Below are positions 1 to 8,786 of a DNA stretch of 64,000 nt, piece by piece. The DNA is taken from contig NZ_CP094473.1 of assembly GCF_023347535.1 (NCBI RefSeq), positions 2,604,001 to 2,668,000 of the forward strand, in the 5' to 3' direction. The DNA comes from Faecalibacterium sp. HTF-F (GTDB lineage Bacteria; Bacillota; Clostridia; Oscillospirales; Ruminococcaceae). The notes beneath the pieces were generated by a model, which saw only the letters and a program-made list of their open reading frames with translations, was not told the origin of the DNA and made no database searches. Position numbers and translations under genes: made by a program. Every line of letters begins with the position of its first letter. The stretch's first letter is position 1.

Positions 1-2
1 AC

Positions 3-347
3 CCCGCCGAGGTGGACAAATATCTGGCGGACGAGCGCTGCACCTTTACCTTCACGCTGAACGCCTACTACAGCATGTTCAGCGGCATCCTGCGCCTGCA
101 CGACCCGGCCTTCCTTGCAAAAATGCCCAAAGACCTGCCGCTGCTCTTCCTTGCCGGTGACGCCGACCCGGTGGGCGAACAGGGCAAGGGCGTGCGCCGC
201 GCCATCCAGAGCCTGAAAGACGCCGGAGTGCAGAACATTGAATGCAAGCTGTACCCCGGTGCCCGGCACGAGCTGCTGGTGGAAACGAACAAGCAGGAAG
301 TGTTTGCGGACATCGGTAACTGGCTGGACAAACAATTACAGCACTGA
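3..347 (+). CDS. Alpha/beta hydrolase (S33 / monoacylglycerol lipase-like), C-terminal part
   Basis: The reading frame is already open at the window edge, so only the last ~114 residues are seen and the start lies outside. The visible part holds two of the three catalytic-triad positions of serine hydrolases: the Asp in LAGDADPVG and the His in PGARHELL, followed by a C-terminal helix. The nucleophile elbow is not in the window. This pattern fits the Hydrolase_4/serine aminopeptidase S33 group (lysophospholipase or monoglyceride lipase-like); the true substrate is unknown. A 55-bp piece of this same region recurs at 1074-1128. A strong bidirectional hairpin follows the stop. Confidence 0.75.
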   Translation, partial: PAEVDKYLADERCTFTFTLNAYYSMFSGILRLHDPAFLAKMPKDLPLLFLAGDADPVGEQGKGVRRAIQSLKDAGVQNIECKLYPGARHELLVETNKQEVFADIGNWLDKQLQH

Positions 348-355
348 AAAAAATT

Positions 356-392
356 CCCCCATCAAGTGGCCGGAAAAGCCACTTGACGGGGG
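356..392. terminator. Bidirectional intrinsic terminator
   Basis: Arms 356-370 and 378-392 pair over 15 bp with one A-C mismatch on the plus strand that becomes G-U on the minus-strand RNA. T-rich tails lie on both sides. It sits between convergent genes (hydrolase + and lipoprotein -) and probably ends both. Confidence 0.8.
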
Positions 393-401
393 ATCTTTGT
401 T

Positions 402-917
402 TTACGAACCTCCTTCAAAAACCTCGCCCTCGACGGTCACGGCGCTGACGCGCTTTCCATTATGCTGGAATGTTGCCTGCATTTTAAATTCTTTTATAAT
501 TTCATTTAATTGCTCATTGGTTTTGATATCGGCATTATAGCCATAGACGAGAAAGTCTTTATCTCCCGTGAACTGGATCTCGTTCGGCACATTATTCCCG
601 TACTGAACATTTAAAGCATAATCTTTCAGTTCCGTTCCGTTGACCACTATCGTAAAATCATCTTTTTTCAATGTAATGGTCTGCGCGGCGTCTTTTGCTT
701 TTATTTTGACCGTGCAGCCGAACGCTGTACCATCTTCGGGGACTTGGATATAAAACGCTCTGGAAAATCTTATCCGCAGATCGCCCATGTCGATCCACTC
801 GCCAAATAAGGTCGGGTATTCTCTGCAGCAGCCGGTCATCATCCCGGCAGAAGTCAGCAGCAGCGCTCCGGCACCGGTCAGTTCCATAAATTTTCGGCGG
901 GAAATTTCTTGCAGCAT
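402..917 (-). CDS. Predicted lipoprotein with twin-arginine-like signal, function unknown
   Basis: 171 residues. The N-terminus carries ISRRKFMEL, a twin-arginine-like motif, then a hydrophobic stretch ending in a lipobox at MMTGC (Cys30), so the protein is probably a surface lipoprotein, possibly Tat-exported. The remainder is a small beta-rich domain (VKIKAKDAAQTITLKKDDF, LKDYALNVQYG) resembling DUF4352-type extracellular immunoglobulin-like domains, but I cannot assign a family with confidence. ATG at 917 is preceded by a good AAGGAGG. The gene is monocistronic, with its own promoter at 959-987 and the terminator at 356-392. Confidence 0.75.
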   Translation of the reverse strand: MLQEISRRKFMELTGAGALLLTSAGMMTGCCREYPTLFGEWIDMGDLRIRFSRAFYIQVPEDGTAFGCTVKIKAKDAAQTITLKKDDFTIVVNGTELKDYALNVQYGNNVPNEIQFTGDKDFLVYGYNADIKTNEQLNEIIKEFKMQATFQHNGKRVSAVTVEGEVFEGGS

Positions 918-958
918 GGTGTTTCCTCCTTTGGTCGTAAAGCGTTTCTCTTTTTTTC

Positions 959-987
959 AGTATAACAGCTCTTTTCTTTTTGCACAA
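959..987 (-). promoter_or_regulatory. Promoter of the lipoprotein gene
   Basis: On the minus strand TTGTGC (982-987), 17-bp spacer, TATACT (959-964), with an extended TGt in front of the -10. It lies 42 bp above the ATG. The same TTGTGC-N17-TATACT arrangement drives another lipoprotein gene at 9400-9428. Confidence 0.7.
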
Positions 988-1073
988 CGGACGTTCACGC
1001 CGTTTTCAGGGCCATTCACGCAGGGATGCCAAACTTTCAAGCCTTTCTTTGTACAGTTTCGCCAAAGCAAAAA

Positions 1074-1128
1074 CATCCACAGCCTGAAAGACGCCGGCGT
1101 GCAGAACATTGAATGCAAACTGTACCCC
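1074..1128 (+). pseudogene. Short remnant of a second hydrolase gene copy
   Basis: These 55 bp match 203-257 of the hydrolase gene with 3 mismatches. Within the core the encoded residues SLKDAGVQNIECKLYP are identical and the two differences there are synonymous (GGA/GGC, AAG/AAA). Similarity stops on both sides. This looks like the leftover of a tandem paralogue of the hydrolase rather than a functional gene. The long open frame that crosses it (787-1383) has no other recognisable content. Confidence 0.7.
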
Positions 1129-1206
1129 ACATCCCGAAACCGCTGCGCAGCGTTTTGTGCGGCGGTTTCTTTTTTCGCCGGTTTCCGGGCGCTCCGCACT
1201 TTTTCA

Positions 1207-1336
1207 CAAATGTTTCACATTTTGTTCTTCCGGCGGTTCTGCAACAGCACCGTCTCAAGCCGTCACAGCAGCATCACAGTACCGTCTCAGCACTGTTTCA
1301 TTACCGTTTCAAAAGCGTTTCAAACCGTTCCGTTCA
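1207..1336. repeat. Degenerate tandem 11-bp direct repeat array
   Basis: Seven consecutive units end in (T/C)CA at 1257, 1267, 1278, 1289, 1300, 1311 and 1322; six of the seven are 11 bp and one is 10 bp. Examples are GTACCGTCTCA, GCACTGTTTCA, TTACCGTTTCA and AAAGCGTTTCA. An outlying unit lies at 1207-1217 and a decayed one at 1323-1336. The period is not a multiple of three and no gene overlaps. An 11-bp direct-repeat geometry is typical of OmpR/PhoB-family binding sites; see findings. The rest of 988-1450 shows no gene. Confidence 0.7.
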
Positions 1337-1450
1337 AATTTCCATATTCTACCATTTTCCCGTCTTTTTGTGTCATTTGTTAGAATTATACCTGTACTTT
1401 TTAGGCACTCTGTCTAATTTTCAGCGTTTTTTCAAGCACTCTCCCCCTTG

Positions 1451-1479
1451 TTGACAGGCTCCCAAAAGTGTGATATACC
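1451..1479 (+). promoter_or_regulatory. Promoter of the surface adhesin gene
   Basis: TTGACA at 1451-1456, 17-bp spacer, TATACC at 1474-1479 with an extended TGa before the -10. It lies ~95 bp above the adhesin ATG and ~115 bp below the 11-bp repeat array. Confidence 0.75.
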
Positions 1480-1575
1480 CAAATCACAAGCATAAACTCC
1501 GGGATCGGTCAATGAGGGCCGGTACGGTTTATGTCCCTTTTATAACATGTGAAGATCTGGAAGGAGAGAGTGATC

Positions 1576-4500
1576 ATGACGAACAAAAAATTCAAGCTAG
1601 CGGCAATGTCTCTGGCTTTGACCGCCTGTGTTGCGGCAAGCCCTCTGGCAGCAAATGCAGAATCTGCGGGCACTGAGGCAACCAGCTCTGCTCCTGCGGT
1701 GGAAACACCTGCCCCTGCGGCTGAGCCTTCCGCTGAGAACGCTCCTGCTACCAACGAAACCAAGCAGGAGTCCACTAATGAGACCAAGCAGGAGTCCACT
1801 GACGAGTCCAAGCAGGAATCCACTGACGAGTCCAAGCAGGAATCCACTGACGAGTCCAAGCAGGAATCCACTGACGAGTCCAAGCAGGAGTCCACTGACG
1901 AGTCCAAGCAGGAATCCACTGACGAGTCCAAGCAGGAATCCACTAACGAGTCCAAGCAGGAGTCCACTAACGAGTCCAAGCAGGAGTCCACTGACGAGTC
2001 CAAGCAGGAGTCCACTAACGAGTCCAAGCAGGAGTCCACTAACGAGTCCAAGCAGGAGTCCACTAACGAGTCCAAGCAGGAGTCCACTGACGAGTCCAAG
2101 CAGGAGTCCACTGACGAGTCCAAGCAGGAGTCCACTAACGAGTCCAAGCAGGAGTCCACTAACGAGTCCAAGCAGGAGTCCACTGACGAAGCCAAGCAGG
2201 AGTCCACTGACGAGTCCAAGCAGAATCCTGCTGACGAGTCCAAGCAGGAAGTTGCCGTTGAGAATAAAGTCCTTGCAGAAGCGCCTGCAGCAAAGGCTCC
2301 GGTGCTGATGACTGCCGCGCTGGCAGCAGCTCCGGCTGCGCCCACTGCTCCTGCGGAAGACGACACTGTTGCCACCATTAACGGTCAGGGCTATAAGAGC
2401 TTTGACGAAGCCGTCAAAGCAGCCCAGAGCGGCGATATCATTAAAGTGACCAAAGACACCGAGACCGATGGAATGAACATAAGTAAAAAACTGACCATCC
2501 AGGGTGTCACAACCACGACCACCAAAACAAAGGATGACGGCACTGTAGAAGAGACCACCGTCAAGCCCAAGCTCACCTTTAAAAAGGATGGCATCGCTCT
2601 GTGGGGCACAGACCTGACCTTCAAGGATATGCAGGTTGAGATGAAGGGTGTCGGCAGCACACCGTATACTGCCGAATGGAACTGGATGACCATTAGCGCC
2701 AGCAAGAATGCTACCCTCACGCTGGACAACACCGTCATGACGATGGACGGCACAGGTACTGCCGATAATACCCATGCCATCTATTTCGGTTCCAACAATA
2801 AGCTGAACGTTCAGAACGGTTCCAACCTGACGATCCAGAACTATAAGCAGGATGCTTTGGAATGGGACGGCGGTGACGGCGGTTACAACTGCAATATTAC
2901 CGGCGGTTCCACCTTCACCTCCGACAATAACCGTTCCGGCTTTACCGGCACCTTCTATGTAACGGTAGATGACAGTGATGTAAAGGTCATCAACAGCACC
3001 GGCAGCGGTTCCAACGGCTCTTACTTCACGATTCAAAACGATTCTAATGTCCTGTTTGACAACAACAGTTATTGGGGCATCTCGGCATGGCGTATCGACA
3101 TGAGCGATGACTCTACCCTGACAGCTACCAATAACGGCTATAGCGGCGTCTGGACCCGCGTGCTCAATGTGGACAAGACCTGCACGCTGGATGTTGAGAG
3201 CAACGGCAAAAAAGCCGGCAGTGCCGCCACCAACCCCGGTATCTTCTTCCAGGGCAACGGCAAAATCAAGAGTACCATTGAAGAGGGTGCTAAGGTTACC
3301 ATCAAGGACAACGCCGGTTCCGGCATCTACACCAAACAGACGGTCTGTGACCTGACCATCGGTTCTGCCACTATCACCAACAATGGCTCCGGCTCTGTGA
3401 ATGAGAAGGGCATCGGTGCCGAAAATGGCGGCGGCATCTACAACATCGGCACCCTCAAACTGGGCAAGGGTGTAACCATCACCGGCAACACCGCCAAAAA
3501 TGGCGGCGGCGTATATACTAAGAGCGTTAAGACTAAGGGCGGCAAGGTCACTATCGACAACAGCACCATCACAGAAAACAAAGCCACGGGCAACGGCGGC
3601 GGCATTTGTGCCGAGGACAACAGCACTGTTACCGTAGTTGGCGGTGAAATCAGCAGCAACACATCTACAGGCGTTGAGCAGACGATTTCTGGCGGCGGCG
3701 GTTTGTATACCAATAATTCTACCGTAACGCTGGACAAGGTCACAATTACCGGCAATAAGGCTATCAACGCCCCCTCCAACGACGGTGGTGGCATCCTTGC
3801 TGCCGGCAGTGACCTGACCATCACAGGATCCACCATTACAGAGAACACCGCACCCGACTGCGGCGGCGGACTGTTTTTGTCTCACACGAATGCCAATATC
3901 ACCGGTTCCACCATTGAGGGCAATCAGTCAAAGCATGGTGCAGGCGTCTATTTGAATGATTCCTCTGACGTGGCCGAGGCCGATTGCACTGGCAGCCACA
4001 CTCATAACATCACCGACACAAAGATCAATCATAACACTGCCAGTTCTATTGGCGGCGGCATGTATGTGGGCACCAAGAGCAATGTGACCCTTACCGGTTC
4101 CACTCTGGACGGCAATGTTTCCACCGATAAGACTAACGGTCAGGGCGGCGCGATCGTTGCATACGGTGCGGGTGATATCACGCTGGATAGCACCACCATC
4201 ACGAACAACGATGCTGCAGTCGGCGGCGGTCTCTTCTCTTTGGGCGTCGCAGCCAGTGATACCCACATCACCCTGCGCAACAACACCAAATTCATCGGCA
4301 ATACGGCTGCTTCCGGTGCTGGCATTTATCTCATGCGTTCCTCCGGCAACAACATTTTGCTTGAACTGACGGATTCCGCTATTGATAACAACACCGCTTC
4401 CAACTTGGGCGGCGGCATCTTTGCCTACGATGGCGCACAGATCAATGCCAACAAGGCATCCTTCAACGGAAACAAAGCTGCAAATGGTGCTGGTATGTAC

Positions 4501-5643
4501 CTCTATGGCCTAAACAACAAGGTTATGGCTGAACTGACGGATTCCTTTATTGACAACAACATCGCTTCCGACTGGGGCGGCGGTATCTTTGCCTATAATG
4601 GAGCAGAAGTCAAGGCCAACAATACCTCTATTTCCAACAACAAGGGCGGCAATGCAGGCGGCCTGCTGGTGTGGAACAACAGCTCTGCTGAGCTGAGCAA
4701 CGGCAGCAAGGTCTGCGGCAATACCGCCACAAACGGAAACGGCGGCGGCGTATATGCTATCAACGGCACCGTGACCGCGACCGACTGCGACATCAGCGAC
4801 AATGATGCAGGCCAGTACAACGGCGGCGGCATCTGTGCACAGAACAGCGCTCTGACTCTGGAGAAGAACACCCTCAACCGCAACAAGAGCAAGAGCGGCG
4901 GTGCGATCTGGATGAATGCCTCCGATGCAGAGCTCTCGGGCAATACCATCACCCACAATACCGCAACGGGCAACGGCGGCGGCATCTACAGCGAACAGAG
5001 ATCGACCATTGATCTGCGCACCGGTGCCCTGTACAATAACCACGCAGGCACTGCCGGTGACGACATGTACCTGAACAACACGACCCTGATTCTGCGCCCC
5101 GTGGGCGATGACTGGATTCTGGACGACTGCGGCCACCCCATTGATGGCTGGTACCTTGACGGCAAGGATGCCCGCTGGGATGCGGACAGCCAAAAGAAGT
5201 TCGTCACCAATCTGGACGCCCTGCTGGAAGGCACGGACTACATGATTGAAAAGGGCGAAGACGGCTGCTATATCATCACCATCGACAGCAATGCTCTTGC
5301 CCTCAAGGCTGCGCATAACGCGCCGTCTGAGCCGAAACCCGACCCGGATGGTCCCGACACTCCCAACCCGAACCCCAACCCGAAACCGGAACCGAAGCCC
5401 GGCCCGGATACCTCCATCACCCCGGAAGACCCGCAGCTGCCTCCTGTACAGGACGCACGGGCCGATACGCCGGACTCCCCTGTTCTGCCCGCCAACACCA
5501 CTAATCCCGCTGTGCAGGACGCTCACGCCCTGCCGCAGACCGGCACCAGCCTGTTTGCCGCGCTGGCAATGGCTCTCAGCGGCTTTGCACTGACGATTGC
5601 CGGTGCATGGGCAAGCCTGCTGGGCAAGAACAGCAGACACTGA
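1576..5643 (+). CDS. LPQTG-anchored beta-helix surface adhesin with octapeptide repeats
   Basis: 1355 residues. ATG 1576 is chosen because AAGGAGAG sits 8-10 nt upstream; a GTG 27 nt earlier would place the RBS inside the gene. Order: Sec signal peptide (1 to ~30), Ala/Pro-rich stretch, ~22 octapeptides of the form ESTDESKQ (residues ~61-225), then about 900 residues of right-handed beta-helix repeats rich in NGGG(I/V)Y and GNTA motifs as in polymorphic/autotransporter-like adhesins, a Pro-rich PNPNPNPKPEPKP wall-spanning region, LPQTG at 1319-1323, a hydrophobic segment and a short charged tail. This is a sortase-A-type cell-wall protein; the ligand is unknown. The octapeptide region is probably a flexible stalk whose length can change by slippage. 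Confidence 0.93.
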   Translation: MTNKKFKLAAMSLALTACVAASPLAANAESAGTEATSSAPAVETPAPAAEPSAENAPATNETKQESTNETKQESTDESKQESTDESKQESTDESKQESTDESKQESTDESKQESTDESKQESTNESKQESTNESKQESTDESKQESTNESKQESTNESKQESTNESKQESTDESKQESTDESKQESTNESKQESTNESKQESTDEAKQESTDESKQNPADESKQEVAVENKVLAEAPAAKAPVLMTAALAAAPAAPTAPAEDDTVATINGQGYKSFDEAVKAAQSGDIIKVTKDTETDGMNISKKLTIQGVTTTTTKTKDDGTVEETTVKPKLTFKKDGIALWGTDLTFKDMQVEMKGVGSTPYTAEWNWMTISASKNATLTLDNTVMTMDGTGTADNTHAIYFGSNNKLNVQNGSNLTIQNYKQDALEWDGGDGGYNCNITGGSTFTSDNNRSGFTGTFYVTVDDSDVKVINSTGSGSNGSYFTIQNDSNVLFDNNSYWGISAWRIDMSDDSTLTATNNGYSGVWTRVLNVDKTCTLDVESNGKKAGSAATNPGIFFQGNGKIKSTIEEGAKVTIKDNAGSGIYTKQTVCDLTIGSATITNNGSGSVNEKGIGAENGGGIYNIGTLKLGKGVTITGNTAKNGGGVYTKSVKTKGGKVTIDNSTITENKATGNGGGICAEDNSTVTVVGGEISSNTSTGVEQTISGGGGLYTNNSTVTLDKVTITGNKAINAPSNDGGGILAAGSDLTITGSTITENTAPDCGGGLFLSHTNANITGSTIEGNQSKHGAGVYLNDSSDVAEADCTGSHTHNITDTKINHNTASSIGGGMYVGTKSNVTLTGSTLDGNVSTDKTNGQGGAIVAYGAGDITLDSTTITNNDAAVGGGLFSLGVAASDTHITLRNNTKFIGNTAASGAGIYLMRSSGNNILLELTDSAIDNNTASNLGGGIFAYDGAQINANKASFNGNKAANGAGMYLYGLNNKVMAELTDSFIDNNIASDWGGGIFAYNGAEVKANNTSISNNKGGNAGGLLVWNNSSAELSNGSKVCGNTATNGNGGGVYAINGTVTATDCDISDNDAGQYNGGGICAQNSALTLEKNTLNRNKSKSGGAIWMNASDAELSGNTITHNTATGNGGGIYSEQRSTIDLRTGALYNNHAGTAGDDMYLNNTTLILRPVGDDWILDDCGHPIDGWYLDGKDARWDADSQKKFVTNLDALLEGTDYMIEKGEDGCYIITIDSNALALKAAHNAPSEPKPDPDGPDTPNPNPNPKPEPKPGPDTSITPEDPQLPPVQDARADTPDSPVLPANTTNPAVQDAHALPQTGTSLFAALAMALSGFALTIAGAWASLLGKNSRH
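1756..2250 (+). repeat. 24-bp coding minisatellite (octapeptide ESTDESKQ)
   Basis: About 22 tandem in-frame copies of a 24-bp unit, mostly identical except for a GAC/AAC (D/N) toggle and occasional GAG/GAA. Near-identity between copies makes it prone to gain or loss of units without changing frame. Confidence 0.95.
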
Positions 5644-5702
5644 GCCTTTAGCTCCCTGTAATACCGCTATCCGCTTCATCCGTATCGCACATTTATAAAA
5701 GG

Positions 5703-5739
5703 CGAAAGGCCCCGGGACGCTGCGTCCCGGGGCCTTTCG
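5703..5739. terminator. Strong bidirectional hairpin terminator
   Basis: Perfect 18-bp GC-rich inverted repeat (5703-5720 / 5722-5739) between the convergent adhesin and flippase genes. T tracts are weak, so termination would rely on stem strength. Confidence 0.75.
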
Positions 5740-5749
5740 TTTGCACATT

Positions 5750-7231
5750 TTACCGTTTCAGCCAGCCATCCACAGCCGACACCAGCGCCTTGCCGCGGCG
5801 GCCCAGCAGGCGGGGCAGCAGGATGCGGGCCATGGCCCACACACCTGCAAAGTTGTACAGGATAACAGCCGCCGTGATCAGGCCGGTCCACAGGCCGTAG
5901 AGCGGCGTCTCAGCCAGCAGCACAAAGGCTTCTGCCACCAGTGCGGCCGCATTCACCAGCACGCGGCCCGGATGCACCTGCATCCCGATCATCCTGTGGG
6001 CATCGATGGCGCGCAGGGCGAACACCAGCGCAAGGCCAAGGAAGGAGGCATAGGTCGCACCCACCGGGCCCCACCACTTGATGAAGAAATAGTTCATGAT
6101 GCAGTTGCTCACAGCGCCCGCCATCATGGTGATCATGCTGCGGGTGGATTTTTTATTCACCACGTACACGCTGTTCATGAACTGGTTGAAGCAGCTGCAG
6201 GTGGACGCCATGACAAGGAAGGGCACAAAGTGCCACGCATAGTAGTAGTTGGACTTCATCACGTGCATCACCGGACGGCACAGCCAGATGATGCCGGCGG
6301 CACAGCAGAACAGCACGCTGGAATAGGTGCGGAAGATCTGGGTAAAGAACTTTGCGCGCCCCTCCTCCTCGGTCACAGCGGAAAGCTGCCATGCATCGTA
6401 GAAGATCAGGCCCAGCGTGGTCAGGATGGTGGGCAGGAAGTAGCCGGTGGAAAGCAGGCCGCTCCATGCGTCGCCGCTGTGGCCGTCCAGACCGCTGCAC
6501 ATTTCGCGCACAAAGAACAGGTCGGATGCGTTGATGATCCAGAAGCTGATCTGTGCCGGGATCATGGGCAGCGAGAAGCGCAGCATCTGCTTCCAAAGGT
6601 TTTTGTTGACGCCCTTCAGCTCCACATAGTTCCACAGCTTTCCGGTAACGGAGAGGAACAGCACACTGACAAGGTCACCGCTGATGATGGCCAGCAGGTA
6701 GCCGTTGGCACCCCACTTGAAGCCCACCAGATACAGCACGTAGAAGGCCATGGTGGCCACGGTGCACAGCACGCCATCCACGGCCACCAGCTTGTTCCAC
6801 TGGCGGCTGCGCACGAACTGGGTGCACAGGGTACGCAGGCAGCTCATGAGCACGTAGATGTAGATGAGCAGGCCGTACTGTGCCATATCGGGCAGAAACT
6901 GCGCAATGGGCCAGCACAGCACCAGAAGGCCAAAGCCGCCCAGAATGGTCAGCAGGCCGTTGGTGAACACCTGTTTTTCGCTGTTGCCCTTGTCCAGACC
7001 AAAGCGGATGATGGCGTTGGACATGCCCATGGACACGAACGGGATGAGCAGGTTCGCGTACTGGCTCAGGATCTTGGAAAGGCCCAGATCGGAAATTTCC
7101 GCCATTGCATAGGTCAGGAACGGCTGCACGATCAGGGTGAGCAGCTTTGACGAAAAGCTGGAAATGGCAAAGATCAATGTGTTGCCGGCAAGCTTTGAAT
7201 ATTTATCGCCGGACTTTTTTTCGTTTTCCAA
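5750..7231 (-). CDS. Oligosaccharide flippase family membrane protein (Wzx/MurJ-like)
   Basis: 493 residues with about 12-14 hydrophobic segments. The N-terminal region (KLAGNTLIFAISSFSSKLL ... PFLTYAMAEISDLGLS) has the layout of polysaccharide biosynthesis/MVF-type flippases of the MOP superfamily, which move undecaprenyl-linked glycans across the membrane. The start is TTG at 7231, supported by AGGAGGGGAG 7 nt upstream. No glycosyltransferase cluster surrounds it, so it may serve a glycan made elsewhere or lipid II-like intermediates. Monocistronic between the terminator at 5703-5739 and an upstream gap. Confidence 0.8.
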   Translation of the reverse strand: MENEKKSGDKYSKLAGNTLIFAISSFSSKLLTLIVQPFLTYAMAEISDLGLSKILSQYANLLIPFVSMGMSNAIIRFGLDKGNSEKQVFTNGLLTILGGFGLLVLCWPIAQFLPDMAQYGLLIYIYVLMSCLRTLCTQFVRSRQWNKLVAVDGVLCTVATMAFYVLYLVGFKWGANGYLLAIISGDLVSVLFLSVTGKLWNYVELKGVNKNLWKQMLRFSLPMIPAQISFWIINASDLFFVREMCSGLDGHSGDAWSGLLSTGYFLPTILTTLGLIFYDAWQLSAVTEEEGRAKFFTQIFRTYSSVLFCCAAGIIWLCRPVMHVMKSNYYYAWHFVPFLVMASTCSCFNQFMNSVYVVNKKSTRSMITMMAGAVSNCIMNYFFIKWWGPVGATYASFLGLALVFALRAIDAHRMIGMQVHPGRVLVNAAALVAEAFVLLAETPLYGLWTGLITAAVILYNFAGVWAMARILLPRLLGRRGKALVSAVDGWLKR

Positions 7232-7307
7232 GGGTACTCCCCTCCTGTTTTACAATTCGGATGCGGGCCGGTCTGTGACCGCCCGCATCCGCTTTCCCAC
7301 TATTTAG

Positions 7308-7862
7308 TCACTTTAAAAGCGCCCGCCGGGCTTTCCAGTCCGGCAGCAGCTTTGCCACCTCGGCCCAGAAGGCCGGGCTGTGGTTGGGCTGCAAAAAGTG
7401 GCAGTACTCATGCACTACCACATAGATCTGCGCCGCCGGGGGCATATGATACAGCTGCAAAGCAAAGGTGATCTGCCGCTTTGCCATAAAGCACACGCCC
7501 CACCGGCTGGTCATGCTGCGCACCTTGATGACGGGCTTGTGCCCGCCCAGCACTTCGGCAAAGGCCGGGTAGACCTCATCGCTCATGGCCGTAAAGTACG
7601 CCAGCGCGGTCTCCCTGTCCGGCAGGGGCTGTGCGTCCCGGGCGGCACGCCGCCGGGCACGTTCCCGGGCCTCCTGCACCCATTGGGCGCGCTCGGCCAC
7701 AAAGCGGTCCGCAGCTTCTGCGCTCGTGCGCAGCGGCACGCTCACCGCCACGGTACCGTCCTCCCGCACACGGATGTTCAGGTTCTTCACCTTTTTGCGG
7801 GTCAGCTCGTACCGGATGCCGCCTGCCGTGCGCAGCTGCGGCCCCGGCTGTTTTTCTGCCAT
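7308..7862 (-). CDS. YgjP-like zinc metallopeptidase (DUF45/WLM-type)
   Basis: 184 residues. HEYCH at 151-155 is the HExxH zinc motif, preceded by the family block SRWGVC (119-124) and followed by NHSPAFW, which carries the third ligand region. These features match the YgjP metallopeptidase-like domain (DUF45). The cellular role of the family is unresolved. It starts 3 bp after the DMT transporter gene ends and is the last gene of the 9325-7308 operon. Confidence 0.82.
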   Translation of the reverse strand: MAEKQPGPQLRTAGGIRYELTRKKVKNLNIRVREDGTVAVSVPLRTSAEAADRFVAERAQWVQEARERARRRAARDAQPLPDRETALAYFTAMSDEVYPAFAEVLGGHKPVIKVRSMTSRWGVCFMAKRQITFALQLYHMPPAAQIYVVVHEYCHFLQPNHSPAFWAEVAKLLPDWKARRALLK

Positions 7863-7865
7863 GGG

Positions 7866-8786
7866 TCAGGACGCCTTTTTGACCCGGCGCAGCATTTCCA
7901 GCGGCAGCTGGGCCAGCACCACGGCAGCAAAGATCAGCACGCAGCCAAAGACCTCCCGGGCAGAAAGGTTCTGGTGCAGCAGCATCCAGCCGCCCAGCGC
8001 ACTGAACACGCTTTCCAGACACATGATCAGGCTGGCAATGGCGGGGTTCAGGTCCCGCTGGCCCAAGATCTGCAGGGTGTAGGCCACGCCGCTGGACATG
8101 ATACCGCAGTAGAGGATCGGCAGCGCATTCTCCGCGAACTGCGCCGCGGAAGGTGCCTCGAACAGCAGAGCCGCAGCAGTGCTTTCCACCGACACCACCA
8201 GAAATTCGGCAAGGCTCAGCCGCACGCCGTCCACCTGCGGGGAAAAGTGGTCCACCGCAATGATCTGGAAGCTGAACAGCACTGCGCAGCTCAGCAGGAG
8301 CCAGTCGCTGGATTCGATGCTGCCAAAGCCGTTTTTCATGCACAGCAGATACAGGCCCAGCACGGCTACCACCATGCTGACCCACAGCTGCGCACTGCCC
8401 TTCCGGCCCAGAAACAGGCCGAACACCGGCACCAGCACCACATACATGGCGGTCAGGAAGCCGGCCTTTGCGGTGGACGGATTGATGGTAATGCCAATCT
8501 GCTGTGCAGCGGATGCAGCAAACAGAAGGGTGCCGCACACAAAGCCTGCCGCCAGCAGCTTTTTCTTTTCGGCAGCGGTCTTTGGCTTTGCATCCGTGCC
8601 GTTTTTGCGGCGGATGGCGTCAAATACCAGCACCGTGGGGATCAGCACCAGCACAGCCAGCCAGCTGCGCCCTGCCAGAAAACTGTAGGCACCCATCCCG
8701 GAGCCTGCGCTCTGGGCTACAAAGGCCGTGCCCCAGATAAAGGAGCACAGCAGCAGGAGCAGAGAGTTTTTAGTCTGTGTATTCAT
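7866..8786 (-). CDS. DMT-family (EamA) transporter
   Basis: 306 residues with ten predicted membrane segments in two EamA halves; the N-terminal signature LLCSFIWGTAFVAQSAG is typical of the drug/metabolite transporter superfamily. Substrate unknown; many relatives export amino acids or metabolites. The ATG overlaps the TGA of the upstream lipoprotein gene (ATGA-type, 1 base shared), and GGAGGG precedes it, so the two are likely translationally coupled. Confidence 0.85.
   Translation of the reverse strand: MNTQTKNSLLLLLCSFIWGTAFVAQSAGSGMGAYSFLAGRSWLAVLVLIPTVLVFDAIRRKNGTDAKPKTAAEKKKLLAAGFVCGTLLFAASAAQQIGITINPSTAKAGFLTAMYVVLVPVFGLFLGRKGSAQLWVSMVVAVLGLYLLCMKNGFGSIESSDWLLLSCAVLFSFQIIAVDHFSPQVDGVRLSLAEFLVVSVESTAAALLFEAPSAAQFAENALPILYCGIMSSGVAYTLQILGQRDLNPAIASLIMCLESVFSALGGWMLLHQNLSAREVFGCVLIFAAVVLAQLPLEMLRRVKKAS

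Noticed and set aside
787..1383. 198-codon plus-strand frame crossing the hydrolase remnant
   Set aside because: No RBS, Phe/Ser-rich translation from a C/T-rich repeat region; only the 16 residues of the remnant are recognisable.
1756..2250. Possible CRISPR array
   Set aside because: Units are contiguous 24-bp coding repeats with no unique spacers and lie in frame inside the adhesin gene.
1509..3885. Long open frames antisense to the adhesin (289 and 762 codons)
   Set aside because: They arise from the codon pattern of the octapeptide and Gly/Asn-rich repeats on the opposite strand; no RBS or family features and the plus-strand gene is convincing.
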